Assembly (NCBI RefSeq): GCF_001905505.1
Contig: NZ_LIPG01000003.1
Coordinates: 1,116,001 to 1,180,000 of the forward strand
Direction: 5' to 3'
Length of the DNA stretch: 64,000 bases
Source: Streptomyces sp. CB02058
GTDB taxonomy: Bacteria > Actinomycetota > Actinomycetes > Streptomycetales > Streptomycetaceae
The translations under genes were made by a program, and so were the position numbers. Positions 49,665-59,191 of this stretch are shown here, piece after piece. Numbering within the stretch: position 1 is the first letter of the stretch; the number at the start of each line of letters is the position of its first letter. Under the pieces are notes generated by a model. That model saw only the letters and a program-made list of their open reading frames with translations. It ran no database searches and had not been told where the DNA came from.

Positions 49665-51928
49665 AGTTCACCGACGGCTTCTGGCTCATGCGCGAGGGCG
49701 TCCGCGCCTCCTACGCGATCGAGACCCGCGACCTGCGCGTCGACCCCGACCGCTTCACCGCGTACGCCGCGGTGAAGCGTGTCGAGGCGCGCGGCGACAC
49801 GCTGAACACCCCGCTCATCACGGTCGAGTGCTTCTCGCCCGCCGAGGGTGTCATCGGCGTACGCACCACCCACCACGCCGGAAAGGCACGGCGCGGGCCG
49901 GACTTCACGATCCTGCCCGGCGAGACCACCGCGCCCGCGGCCCGCACCCGCCGTGACGGCGCCGTCACGGAGCTCACCAGCGGCCCGCTCACCCTGCGCA
50001 TGGACGGCGACGGGCCCTGGGGCATCAGCTTCCTGGACGCCGACGGGCGGCGCCTGACCGGAGTCGACGCCAAGGGGACGGCGTTCGCCCTCGCGCCCGA
50101 CGGCACCCACCACATGATCGCCCAACTCGCACTGGACGTGGGCGAGAACATCTACGGACTCGGCGAGCGCTTCACCCCGTACGTCAAGAACGGCCAGACC
50201 GTGGACATCTGGCAGGCGGACGGCGGCACCAGCAGCGAACTGGCCTACAAGAACATCCCGTTCTACCTGTCCTCGCGCGGCTACGGCGTCTTCGTCAACC
50301 ACCCCGGCAAGGTCTCCTTCGAGGTGGGTTCGGAGTCCGTCGGACAGGTGCAGTTCAGCGTCGAGGACCAGTCGCTGGAGTACTACATCGTCGCCGGCCC
50401 GACGCCGAAGGACGTCCTCGCCCGGTACACGGCCCTCACCGGCCGTCCCGCGCTGCCGCCCGCCTGGTCGTTCGGCCTCTGGCTGACCACCTCCTTCTGC
50501 ACGTCCTACGACGAGGAGACGGTCACCTCCTTCGTCGACGGGATGGCCGAGCGGGGCATCCCGCTCAGCGTCTTCCACTTCGACTGCTTCTGGATGCGTG
50601 AGTACCAGTGGTCGGACTTCCTCTGGGACCCCGATGTCTTCCCCGACCCGGAGGGCATGCTGGCGCGCCTGAAGGAGCGCGGACTGCGCATCAGCATGTG
50701 GATCAATCCGTACATCGCGCAGAAGTCCGCGCTGTTCGCCGAGGGTGCGGAGAACGGCTACCTCGTCCGGCGGCCCAACGGCGACATCTGGCAGTGGGAC
50801 CTCTGGCAGCCGGGCATGGCACTGGTCGACTTCACCAACCCGGCCGCCCGCGCCTGGTACAACGACAAACTGCGTGTCCTGCTCGACCAGGGCGTCGACT
50901 GTTTCAAGACGGACTTCGGCGAGCGCATCCCGACGGACGTCGTCTGGCACGACGGCTCCGACCCGGAGCGCATGCACAACTACTACGCGCAGATCTACAA
51001 CCGCACCGTCTTCGAACTCCTGGAGAAGGAGCGCGGCGCGGGAGAGGCCGTCCTCTTCGCCCGCTCCGCGACGGCGGGCGGCCAGCAGTACCCGGTCCAC
51101 TGGGGCGGCGACTGCTTCGCCTCGTTCACCGCGATGGCCGAGTCGCTGCGCGGCGGGCTGTCGCTGTCCCTGTCCGGCTTCGGCTTCTGGAGCCATGACA
51201 TCGGCGGCTTCGAGGGCACCCCCGACCCGGCGGTCTTCAAGCGCTGGCTCGCCTTCGGTCTGCTCTCCTCGCACAGCCGGCTGCACGGCAACGTCTCCTA
51301 CCGCGTGCCGTGGGAGTTCGGCGAGGAAGCCGTGGACGTGGCACGGAAGTTCACCCTGCTCAAGCACCGTCTGATGCCCTACCTGTACGGGGTCGCCGCC
51401 GAGGCCCACCGCACGGGCATCCCGATGATGCGGCCCATGCTGGCGGAGTTCCCCGGCGACCCGACGACCCGCACCCTGGACCGTCAGTACATGCTCGGCC
51501 CGGACCTGCTCGTGGCCCCGGTCTTCACGGAGGACGGCCAGGTCGAGTACTACGTCCCCGAGGGCACCTGGACCTCCCTGCTCACCGGCGAGCGCGTGAC
51601 CGGCCCGGCGTGGCGGCACGAGACCCACGGCTTCGACAGCCTGCCCCTGCTGGTCAGGGACGGCGCCGTGCTCCCGTGGGGCGCCGACGACCAGCGCCCG
51701 GACGGCGACTGGCTGGACGGACTCACCCTGCGGGTGTTCGGCTCCGGAGATGGTGAACAGACGGTTGCCGTACCGGACCTGACGGGTAATCAGGCGGCGG
51801 GGTTCCGTGTCGTACGGGACGAGGACGGCGTGCGGGTCACGGCGGAGGGCACGGACCGGCCGTACCGCGTGAGCGTGGAGGAGACCGGCGCGGCGGGGGA
51901 GGGGATGGGAACGGTCACCGTCGCCTGA
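49661..51928 (+). CDS. GH31 alpha-xylosidase (YicI-like)
   Basis: A 755-residue cytoplasmic enzyme. The barrel has the YicI-type nucleophile segment CFKTDFGERIPTDVVWHDG and acid/base segment YPVHWGGDCFASF. The N-terminal beta-sandwich includes ENIYGLGERFTPYVKNGQTVDIW. The KTDFGERIP signature separates alpha-xylosidases from alpha-glucosidases of GH31. It releases the xylose side residue from the non-reducing end of xyloglucan oligosaccharides, after which GH3 can remove glucose. It overlaps the GH3 stop (ATGA), so the two are coupled. Confidence 0.93.
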   Translation: MKFTDGFWLMREGVRASYAIETRDLRVDPDRFTAYAAVKRVEARGDTLNTPLITVECFSPAEGVIGVRTTHHAGKARRGPDFTILPGETTAPAARTRRDGAVTELTSGPLTLRMDGDGPWGISFLDADGRRLTGVDAKGTAFALAPDGTHHMIAQLALDVGENIYGLGERFTPYVKNGQTVDIWQADGGTSSELAYKNIPFYLSSRGYGVFVNHPGKVSFEVGSESVGQVQFSVEDQSLEYYIVAGPTPKDVLARYTALTGRPALPPAWSFGLWLTTSFCTSYDEETVTSFVDGMAERGIPLSVFHFDCFWMREYQWSDFLWDPDVFPDPEGMLARLKERGLRISMWINPYIAQKSALFAEGAENGYLVRRPNGDIWQWDLWQPGMALVDFTNPAARAWYNDKLRVLLDQGVDCFKTDFGERIPTDVVWHDGSDPERMHNYYAQIYNRTVFELLEKERGAGEAVLFARSATAGGQQYPVHWGGDCFASFTAMAESLRGGLSLSLSGFGFWSHDIGGFEGTPDPAVFKRWLAFGLLSSHSRLHGNVSYRVPWEFGEEAVDVARKFTLLKHRLMPYLYGVAAEAHRTGIPMMRPMLAEFPGDPTTRTLDRQYMLGPDLLVAPVFTEDGQVEYYVPEGTWTSLLTGERVTGPAWRHETHGFDSLPLLVRDGAVLPWGADDQRPDGDWLDGLTLRVFGSGDGEQTVAVPDLTGNQAAGFRVVRDEDGVRVTAEGTDRPYRVSVEETGAAGEGMGTVTVA

Positions 51929-51952
51929 CCGGCCGGACAGGCCATGCGTCGA

Positions 51953-51980
51953 GAGGCCCGGTGCCCACGCATCGGGCCTC
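51953..51980. terminator. Hairpin between GH31 and the CHAT operon
   Basis: GAGGCCCG (51953-51960) pairs perfectly with CGGGCCTC (51973-51980) around 12 bases, 24 bases after the GH31 stop and 70 bases past the convergent gene's stop. Confidence 0.55.
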
Positions 51981-52049
51981 GGTCCACCCGGGCGCAGGGG
52001 CAGGGCGTGACGACCCGGGACGGTCGTGCGTTCCGTGCCGGACGGGACC

Positions 52050-52775
52050 TCAGGCCGACAGCCCCGGTACGTCGCCCTGGAGGAGATCCGGGCCGGCGAG
52101 ACGGCACGACGTCTCGCTGGTTCCGAGCTTGCCCGTCAACCGTACGACCCTGCCGATGCCCCGTGCCATGACTCGGACGCGCATGGTCACCCGGGCGTCG
52201 ACGGGGACGCCCACCGGGGCGTCGACGAGCAGCCGCAGCTCCTCGTTGACATGCAGGAATTCCTGGTCCGATGCCCTGAAGTCCCAGTAGGCGGTGGTGA
52301 AACCGATACCGGACGAAGTGATCCGGGGGCAGTAGAGCGTCCTGCGCCTGGTGATCTGGGGCATGAGTTCGGCGCCGACGGCCGAGGTCGCCACCTGGAA
52401 GGTGAGTCCACCGCCCAGCGTCGTTTCGACCTCGACCGGATGTTCCCCCTCGACGAGGGAGGGCGACATGTCCGCCACGACGGCACCGCCCGTGGCCGAC
52501 AGGTCGATCACGAGCCGGGACCAGCGCACAAAGGACTCGGGGTGGGTCTGGACCACACAGATCAGGGAGATGTCGTGGCCGACATGCCCGGACACCTGGC
52601 TCTCCACCTGCCGGACCGGACCGCGTGCCAGGCCGATCCGGGTCTCGCGCCGCAGCAGCCGGACCGTTGCCTCGTCGAGTGGCTGGAGGTGTCTGTCGAG
52701 TTCGGGCTCCACCACGGCCGGCTCGACCAGGTCGAGCAACGCGTAGCCCTCGGGGAGTTCGGGGCGGGTCAGCAT
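52050..52775 (-). CDS. Unrecognised partner protein of the CHAT gene
   Basis: A 241-residue soluble protein of no family I recognise. It begins MLTRPELPEGYALLDLVEPA, has an Arg/Glu-rich helical part (EATVRLLRRETRIG), then many alternating hydrophobic residues typical of beta sheet (ISLICVVQTHPESFVRWSRL; VTMRVRVMARGIGRVVRLTG). No signal peptide, membrane helix or obvious catalytic motif. ATG 52775 begins one base after the CHAT stop and has GGAG six bases upstream inside that gene; ATG 52787 is an alternative. Tight coupling implies that it works with the CHAT protein, as substrate, regulator or effector; this is inference. Confidence 0.65.
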   Translation of the reverse strand: MLTRPELPEGYALLDLVEPAVVEPELDRHLQPLDEATVRLLRRETRIGLARGPVRQVESQVSGHVGHDISLICVVQTHPESFVRWSRLVIDLSATGGAVVADMSPSLVEGEHPVEVETTLGGGLTFQVATSAVGAELMPQITRRRTLYCPRITSSGIGFTTAYWDFRASDQEFLHVNEELRLLVDAPVGVPVDARVTMRVRVMARGIGRVVRLTGKLGTSETSCRLAGPDLLQGDVPGLSA

Positions 52776-52776
52776 G

Positions 52777-55700
52777 TCAGTCTCCATGTCGGGGTCCCGT
52801 ATCTGCCGGGGCGCGCCAGTCACCGAGCAGGCAGAAGGCCGCCCAGCGGTCCAGCCGGTCGCCGCCGGGACGGTCCCGTGCAGCGAGAAGTGCGGTGCGC
52901 AGCGCCGCCGCGGGAGCTTCACCGCCGAGGGCCAGGTCGTGGAAGTCACCCATGATGGCGGCGGTGGTGGAGTCCGGCACCCGCCACAGGCTCATCACCA
53001 GCGAGCGGACCCCGGCGAAGAGGAGCGACCGGCTGAGCCCCAGAGTCTCGTCGGTACGGCTGGTGCGGCCCACACCGGTCTCGCAGCCCGACAGAACGGC
53101 GAGCCGGACCCCGTGCCAGTCCTGCCGCAGGATGTCGCGCGCCGTCAGGACTCCTCCGGCCAGGACGAGGCCGGAGGAGAGCGGGTCCTCGGCGTCGAAG
53201 TGCGCGTGGCAGGCCGCATGGAAGACGGAGGCGTGCGGGACGCGGCGCAGCACTTCATCGCGTGTGGCGGCCTCGCCCAGGAGCGGGACGGTCTCCAGAC
53301 TGCTTCCCAGCGAGACCGCCTCCCTGCGGGCGTACGGAAGATCGTTCCCGGGGTCGCCCAGGATCAAGGCACCGGTGCTCGCACCGGGTACGCGGTGGTT
53401 CAGGGTGCGCAGGAGTGAAACGGTCGGCAGATATCCGACCGGATTGCGGTCGAGGAGCGTCGCCGACCCTTCCACGGCGAGGGCGTGGAAGGGGACGTGG
53501 TGGAGTGCGCCGGTGGGAGAGATCAGAATGGTCTGCCCGGGCCTGGTGGCCGCCGCGAGGGGGGCCACCAGCGGCTTCAGGACGTGCTGGAAGAGGCCGG
53601 GTAAGTCCTCGGCCATCTCGCGGACCCGTCCCGCGCTGCCGAAGTGGTCCTCGACGAAACGCAGGAGCTGGGGTCCGTCCGCGTCGACGTGCGCCACCTG
53701 GAGCCCTGCTGCCCCACTGAGGACGAAGACGACGATCGTCCCGTCGTCCAGCATGGCGTAGGACGCCACGAGCACCGGCTCGTCCGCGAGTTCGGCCAGT
53801 ACGTCCTTTGGGGCCAGGACGTCGGACTGTCTGATCGCCGCGTACTCGGCGGCTTCGGGACCGCTCGCCGTCATCCGTGCCCACAGGGCGGCGAGCTCGT
53901 CGGTCAGGGCACGGTGCTGCGCCCAGTCCACCGTGCCGCCGGATTCGACCTCGGTACGTGCACGCAGCAGCTCCGCCTCCCGCTCGACCAGCTGCTGCGG
54001 AACACCGTCGGGTGTTCTGAGCCGCACCGTGCTCATCGCGTCCAGCAGGGCGCGTGAGCGCTTCCTCTCGGACGCGGTGTAGGCGGCTGAGACATGCGTG
54101 GCCCGGTCTCCGTCCGAGCGCTCCGCCCGCCCCAGGCGGAACCGGGTCAGCAGTTCGAAGACGACGGCCCGTTCGTCCTGGACGCGCATGCGGAGGCCCG
54201 GGTCGGGCTGCGCCGCCCGTACCAGGTCCGCCAGACCGGCGCCGAGTTCCAGCACGTCCGTCGCGGTGTACAGCTCGCCGTAGGCCCACGCGGCCCGAGC
54301 CATCGGCAGGACGACGTTCCAGGCCCGCTCGACGGCGACGATGCGGCGCCCCGTGCGCGAGGTGGGTTCCTTGCGCGGAGCCCAGAAGAGACGGTCCTCG
54401 ATGGTGCCGGGGACGGAGGACAGGACCAGCACCTGCTCGTAGGCCAGCATCGCGGGCCCGAAACGGGGCCATCGGTCGAGCACCTCCGCGGTGGCGATCC
54501 AGTCCCACGCCAGCCGGTCGGCGTTGCCCGAATTCAACTCGCGTGCCCTGCCGAGATGGTGCAGGGCCCGGCGTGGCAGGCCGAGCCACGTGAGGAGCTG
54601 CCCGTAGCCGTGCTGCACCGTGGCCTGCGTGACCTTGACCGGCGTGCGGGCGGACTCTCGCTCGGCGATGCGCTCAGCGGTACGCAGATGTCGCAGGGCC
54701 AGATCCGCGTCCTCGTCCTCCAGGAAGGCCGACAGCCCCGCGCTGACGATCTCCACGACGCGCTCGTGGTCGTCGGCGGGCAGCCCCTGCTCGAGATCCC
54801 GCTGCAGCCGGGCGTAGTGAGCGGCCCCCGCTTCGTCCCCGGTGCGCAGGGCCGCGGTGGCCAGCGACTCGTACAGGCCGGCTTTCGGAGGGCGGTTGTC
54901 GAAGTGGTTGTCGCCGACGCGCTGGGACCTGCCCGCGCGGGAGCGTTCCTCCTCGTCGATGTCGGCCCAGCGCTCGGCTGCCCTGAGGAGATCGTACGAC
55001 TCCGAGTAGCGCCCCAGGGCCGTGTTCACGGACGACAGCTGTTCGAGAGCGTCGGCGAGCAGCCGGGCTCTGCCCATGTCCTCGTCGTCACCGTCGGGCC
55101 AGGGGCCTTCGAGCGCCTCCGCGATCTGCACCCGTCTGCGCGCCAGCAGCAGAGACCGTTCGAGATCGGTGCCCCGGGCCGACCACTGGTGGATGAGGAC
55201 CTTGAGCACGGTCTGCGCCCGTGACCAGTGCAGGGGGGCGTGGCGCGCGAGCCAGTCGACGAAGTCCCCGTCGTCGGCGAGGGAGTCGAACAGTACTCCC
55301 AGAACCGGGTGGTCGCGGCGTACGGCGGCTTCCAGGCGGACGGGAAGGTCGGCCTCGATGCCGGGGCCGGCGGCGAAGCGTGACATGGGGATGCCTGGAC
55401 GCCGTGCGGCTGTGTCCGCTTCGCGGCCTTCGTCGGGCGGGGGCGCTGCGACCGTGCCCGCCTTCGGTGGTGACCACGTGGGGCTCGCGGGCGGTGGCAG
55501 GTGTTCGAGTGCCTCCCTGGCCCCGCCGTAGTCGGGATCGAGGGCGACGGCCCGTTGGTAACAGCTGCGGGCCTCCTCGGTACCTTCCTCCTCGGCGCGG
55601 TAGGTGTCACCGAGGAAACGCCAGGCCATGGGAGTCTCCTCCACGGCCAGCGACTCCTGGAAATACGCCCGCGCCAAGCCCAGCTGCCGGTTCATGTAGT

Positions 55701-57240
55701 ACACGTCGCCGAGCACGAGCAGGGCCGATGCGCTGTCGGGGTCGGACTCCAGCGCCCTGTGGTAGCAGGCAGCCGCCTCCGCGTACTCCCGCCGATGAAA
55801 GTGCTGTTCCCCCTGCGCGATGTGCTCCGCGGCCTCCCGGTGCGCCCGGGTCACCAGGGGCACACCCAGCAGTCTTGCCACGGCTGCCGCCCTCGCCGGA
55901 TCGCTCTCGGCGAGATCACGGAGTATGCCGGCGCCGTCGGGGCTTCCTTCGATCATCGCGGCGAAGATCTGCGGACCTATGTCGCTCAGGTGGTCGATGT
56001 CCGGCGAGATGGTCAACGTCCCATCCACCAATGCGGCCATCGCGACCTGGGGACTGGGTGGCGTACCGAACACCTTGGGCAGCATGTCGCGAGTGCCCGC
56101 ACCGGTCAGGCGGATCAACTCGCCCTCCCAGCGCTCCAGCTCCGGGGAGTTCTCCTGGACCAGCACCCGGACGAGCTGACCGAGAAGGTCCTCCTCACCG
56201 GGAGCTGGAGGGTCCGAGAGCCGTGACCGCAGACAGGTGATCGCGTCAGCCCCACGACCTGCGCGCTGGTAGGCGCCGGCGAGGGTGACCAGGACATCCT
56301 CGGCGGCGGGCTCATCGGTGAGTATCGACTCGAGCACCTGGATGGAGCGCTCCGCATCTCCCGTGGCAAGGAAATGACCGGCGAGCCGGGTACGGAGCGG
56401 ACAACGCGGCTGCACCGGAGCGGTCAGCCGATCACCCCATTCCGCCCAGGCCACCGCCCAGTCGAGGTCTCCGTCATGGATGCCACGGCTCATCTCACCC
56501 CTCCAGGCGTGGGACAGCTCCACCGTGGCGTCCGGCGCGTTCACCGTGAGCCAGGAGCGGGCCAGGGACGACAGGGTCTCCGCGTCGTCTGCCCCCACTG
56601 CGGCCCGCACGACCCCGAACGCCTCGTAGCGCAGCTGGAAGGCATGCCGGAGCGGGCCGAGGTCGTCCTCGACGTACTGCGCCAGCTCATCGATGACAGC
56701 GTTGGCGATGTCCATGATCCCGGAGGGCTCGGCCACGTGTGCCTCGCTTCCGCAGGCCGTCCTGCCGAGAATGCCCAGTGCGCAGACCAGCCAGTCGCCG
56801 ACCGTCTCACCCCGCCCGCTCGCCAGGTCGAACAAGCGGTTGGCCTCGTAGCGGTCCCCGGCCGCGTCGGCTTCGACGGCCCGGAGCAGCTGTGCCTGCG
56901 CCGTGAGCTTGTCCTTCACGTGCCGGGCGGACTCCCATTCCTTCCCGGGGCTCACCGGGACGCCGCCGGCGTACGCCTCCAGCGTGGACGCCAGCAGCCG
57001 CGCGTCGGCGTGGGTGTTCCACGGGTCTTCGCGGGTCGCGCCGTAACCGAACCCTCCGACGAGCAGCTGATGGCTCTCGTCCGCGGGAAGTGCGGCCACC
57101 GTGTCGCGTCGGGCTTCAGGAGCCAGGGCCGCCAGGTGACGGAGCCTCCGCTCGGCACCGGCGACGTCTTCGTCCGGCCGGCCGCCGAGTCGGCGGTGCA
57201 TGTCACGAGCCAAGAGTTTGAGCATGGAATGACCGAGCAC
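52777..57240 (-). CDS. TPR-CHAT protein, caspase-like protease candidate
   Basis: A 1487-residue protein. Residues 1 to about 460 are alpha-helical with degenerate repeats. Clear TPR units occur at about 470-580 (AEHIAQGEQHFHRREYAEAA then CYHRALESDPDSASALLVLG). A Pro-rich linker lies near 585-620, more helical repeats span about 630-1100, and the CHAT domain is at about 1170-1480. Its His/Cys dyad is intact: His 1345 in FHAACHAHF and Cys 1386 in LSGCETGVG, with the typical LGLSRSLLFAGVRSLVMSLWRV after it. CHAT domains are peptidases of the caspase/separase clan, usually activated through their repeat region. GTG 57240 has AGGGGGAG just upstream; ATG 57225 is an alternative. It is cytoplasmic and co-transcribed with the next gene. 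Confidence 0.9.
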   Translation of the reverse strand: MLGHSMLKLLARDMHRRLGGRPDEDVAGAERRLRHLAALAPEARRDTVAALPADESHQLLVGGFGYGATREDPWNTHADARLLASTLEAYAGGVPVSPGKEWESARHVKDKLTAQAQLLRAVEADAAGDRYEANRLFDLASGRGETVGDWLVCALGILGRTACGSEAHVAEPSGIMDIANAVIDELAQYVEDDLGPLRHAFQLRYEAFGVVRAAVGADDAETLSSLARSWLTVNAPDATVELSHAWRGEMSRGIHDGDLDWAVAWAEWGDRLTAPVQPRCPLRTRLAGHFLATGDAERSIQVLESILTDEPAAEDVLVTLAGAYQRAGRGADAITCLRSRLSDPPAPGEEDLLGQLVRVLVQENSPELERWEGELIRLTGAGTRDMLPKVFGTPPSPQVAMAALVDGTLTISPDIDHLSDIGPQIFAAMIEGSPDGAGILRDLAESDPARAAAVARLLGVPLVTRAHREAAEHIAQGEQHFHRREYAEAAACYHRALESDPDSASALLVLGDVYYMNRQLGLARAYFQESLAVEETPMAWRFLGDTYRAEEEGTEEARSCYQRAVALDPDYGGAREALEHLPPPASPTWSPPKAGTVAAPPPDEGREADTAARRPGIPMSRFAAGPGIEADLPVRLEAAVRRDHPVLGVLFDSLADDGDFVDWLARHAPLHWSRAQTVLKVLIHQWSARGTDLERSLLLARRRVQIAEALEGPWPDGDDEDMGRARLLADALEQLSSVNTALGRYSESYDLLRAAERWADIDEEERSRAGRSQRVGDNHFDNRPPKAGLYESLATAALRTGDEAGAAHYARLQRDLEQGLPADDHERVVEIVSAGLSAFLEDEDADLALRHLRTAERIAERESARTPVKVTQATVQHGYGQLLTWLGLPRRALHHLGRARELNSGNADRLAWDWIATAEVLDRWPRFGPAMLAYEQVLVLSSVPGTIEDRLFWAPRKEPTSRTGRRIVAVERAWNVVLPMARAAWAYGELYTATDVLELGAGLADLVRAAQPDPGLRMRVQDERAVVFELLTRFRLGRAERSDGDRATHVSAAYTASERKRSRALLDAMSTVRLRTPDGVPQQLVEREAELLRARTEVESGGTVDWAQHRALTDELAALWARMTASGPEAAEYAAIRQSDVLAPKDVLAELADEPVLVASYAMLDDGTIVVFVLSGAAGLQVAHVDADGPQLLRFVEDHFGSAGRVREMAEDLPGLFQHVLKPLVAPLAAATRPGQTILISPTGALHHVPFHALAVEGSATLLDRNPVGYLPTVSLLRTLNHRVPGASTGALILGDPGNDLPYARREAVSLGSSLETVPLLGEAATRDEVLRRVPHASVFHAACHAHFDAEDPLSSGLVLAGGVLTARDILRQDWHGVRLAVLSGCETGVGRTSRTDETLGLSRSLLFAGVRSLVMSLWRVPDSTTAAIMGDFHDLALGGEAPAAALRTALLAARDRPGGDRLDRWAAFCLLGDWRAPADTGPRHGD

Positions 57241-57252
57241 GACTCCCCCTGA

Positions 57253-57266
57253 GTTCTCGCAAGAAC
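57253..57266. promoter_or_regulatory. Short palindrome before the CHAT gene
   Basis: GTTCT-CGCA-AGAAC, perfect five-base arms, centred about 20 bases before the CHAT start codon. It could be an operator or a small leader hairpin near the ribosome-binding site. Confidence 0.35.
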
Positions 57267-57432
57267 CAGCCGTTCGACTACACAGACGGTCGAGTCCCTC
57301 GCTCAGTTCCCCCGGTCGCCCCGGAGAGGCCGTGCGGAGGGGAGGAGCCTGGTGGGCCGTCCGGAGCGGGGGACCCGCCCGGAGCTGTGCGTGCGGGTTC
57401 GGTGACCGCTCGTGCCGTCCGAGTGAGGCACG

Positions 57433-57448
57433 TGAGTCATGTCACTCA
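57433..57448. promoter_or_regulatory. Candidate operator before the betaine operon
   Basis: TGAGT-CATGTC-ACTCA, perfect five-base arms with a six-base spacer, in the 341-base divergent region 57241-57581. A further AGAGTGA follows at 57448. It is about 135 bases before the aldehyde dehydrogenase start. No regulator gene is adjacent in the window. Confidence 0.35.
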
Positions 57449-57581
57449 GAGTGAATGTTCGGGCATACATCTGACCCGAGCGGAAAGGGTCCACCACTGT
57501 GCTGGTGCCGGACCCGGTCCACCGGCGCAGGTGCTCGGCCGGACCGGTGCGGAGCAAACAGCACGGAAGGCAGTTCACCCC

Positions 57582-59114
57582 ATGTCGGCTCACCCCTCGT
57601 CGGCCCACCCCCCGGCCACCCTGGAGACCCTCCACATCGACGGCCGCTGGCAGCCCGCGGCATCGGGCGCGACACGCGACATCCTCGACCCCGCGGATGC
57701 CACCGTCCTGGCCGTGGTCTCCGAGGCCGGTACCGAGGACACCGACGCGGCCGTGGCCGCCGCACGCCGTGCCTTCGACGACGGTCCGTGGCCGCACCGG
57801 CCCGTCGCCGAGCGCGCCGAGCTGCTGCGCACGGTCGCGCGCCTCCTCCAGCGGGACCGCGAGGAGATCGCGATCACCGAGAGCCGCGACACCGGCAAGA
57901 CCCTCGAGGAGGGCCGTGTCGACGTGGACGACGTCACCAGCGCCTTCCGCTACTTCGCCGACCTCGTCATGAACGAGAGCGGCGGCAGGGTCGTCGACGC
58001 GGGCGACCCCGACGTGCACAGCGTCGTCGTGTACGAACCGGTCGGTGTCTGTGCCCTGATCGCCCCGTGGAACTACCCGCTGCTCCAGGCCAGCTGGAAG
58101 ATCGCCCCGGCCCTCGCCGCCGGCAACACCTTCGTGCTCAAGCCCAGCGAGGTCACCCCGCTCTCCACCGTCCACCTGATCCGGCTGCTCGCGGAAGCCG
58201 GACTCCCCGACGGCACCGCCAACCTCGTCACGGGCGCGGGCGACCCCGTCGGAGCCCGGCTCTCCGAACACCCCGACGTCGACCTGGTCTCCTTCACCGG
58301 CGGACTCGCCAGCGGCACGAAGGTCGCCCGGGCCGCCGCACCCACCGTCAAGAAGGTCGCCCTGGAACTCGGCGGCAAGAACCCCAACGTCGTGTTCGCC
58401 GACGCCTGCGTGACCGAGGAGGGCTTCGACACCGCCGTCGACCAGGCGCTGAACGCCGCCTTCTTCCACAGCGGCCAGGTCTGCTCCGCCGGGGCCCGCC
58501 TCATCGTTGAGGAGTCCGTCAGCGAGCGCTTCGTCACCGAACTCGCCCGCCGCGCCGACGCGATCAGGCTCGGCCGAGGCACCGTCGACGGCGTCGAGTG
58601 CGGCCCGCTCGTCTCCGCGCAGCAGCTCGCCAAGGTCGAGGCGTACGTGGCATCCGCCCGTGAGGAGGGCGCGGTCGTCCGCTCCGGCGGCGCCCGCCCC
58701 GAGCCCACCGGCACCCTCCCCGCGAGCGGCTACTTCTACCGGCCGACCGTCCTGGACGGCTGCCACCGGGAGATGAAGGTGGTCCGCGAGGAGACCTTCG
58801 GCCCGATCCTCACCGTCGAGACCTTCCGGACGGAGGAAGAAGCCGTCACCCTGGCCAACGACACGGACTACGGCCTCGCCGGCGCCGTGTGGACGACCGA
58901 CGCGGGCCGCGCCCGGCGCGTCGCCGGCCGCCTGCGGCACGGCACCGTGTGGATCAACGACTACCACCCCTACCTCCCGCAGGCCGAGTGGGGCGGCTTC
59001 GGCAAGTCGGGCACGGGCCGCGAACTCGGCCCCACCGGGCTCGCCGAGTACCGCGAGTCCAAGCACATCTACCAGAACCTCAACCCGCGCCCGCAGCGCT
59101 GGTTCGCCGGCTGA
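57582..59114 (+). CDS. betB: Betaine aldehyde dehydrogenase-type enzyme
   Basis: A 510-residue NAD(P)-dependent aldehyde dehydrogenase. Motifs: WNYPLLQASWK near the cofactor site, SFTGGLASG, catalytic Glu in VALELGGKNPN and catalytic Cys in FFHSGQVCSAGARL. Length and the C-terminal NDYHPYLPQAEWGGFGKSG segment fit betaine aldehyde dehydrogenase, which oxidises betaine aldehyde to the osmoprotectant glycine betaine. The following choline dehydrogenase-type and betaine transporter genes support this. ATG 57582 has GGAAGG upstream. Confidence 0.9.
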   Translation: MSAHPSSAHPPATLETLHIDGRWQPAASGATRDILDPADATVLAVVSEAGTEDTDAAVAAARRAFDDGPWPHRPVAERAELLRTVARLLQRDREEIAITESRDTGKTLEEGRVDVDDVTSAFRYFADLVMNESGGRVVDAGDPDVHSVVVYEPVGVCALIAPWNYPLLQASWKIAPALAAGNTFVLKPSEVTPLSTVHLIRLLAEAGLPDGTANLVTGAGDPVGARLSEHPDVDLVSFTGGLASGTKVARAAAPTVKKVALELGGKNPNVVFADACVTEEGFDTAVDQALNAAFFHSGQVCSAGARLIVEESVSERFVTELARRADAIRLGRGTVDGVECGPLVSAQQLAKVEAYVASAREEGAVVRSGGARPEPTGTLPASGYFYRPTVLDGCHREMKVVREETFGPILTVETFRTEEEAVTLANDTDYGLAGAVWTTDAGRARRVAGRLRHGTVWINDYHPYLPQAEWGGFGKSGTGRELGPTGLAEYRESKHIYQNLNPRPQRWFAG

Positions 59115-59191
59115 CCAGGAAAGTCCCCTCCCCGCCCGGCTGTTCGCAGCACCACGCACACGTAAGCACCTTGCAGAAGGAGCAGTGACCG

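Noticed and set aside
52777..57240. Reading the TPR-CHAT gene as part of a type III-E CRISPR (Craspase) system
   Set aside because: No CRISPR repeats, no gRAMP/Cas7-11 gene and no adaptation genes are in the window. TPR-CHAT proteins also occur in actinomycetes without CRISPR.
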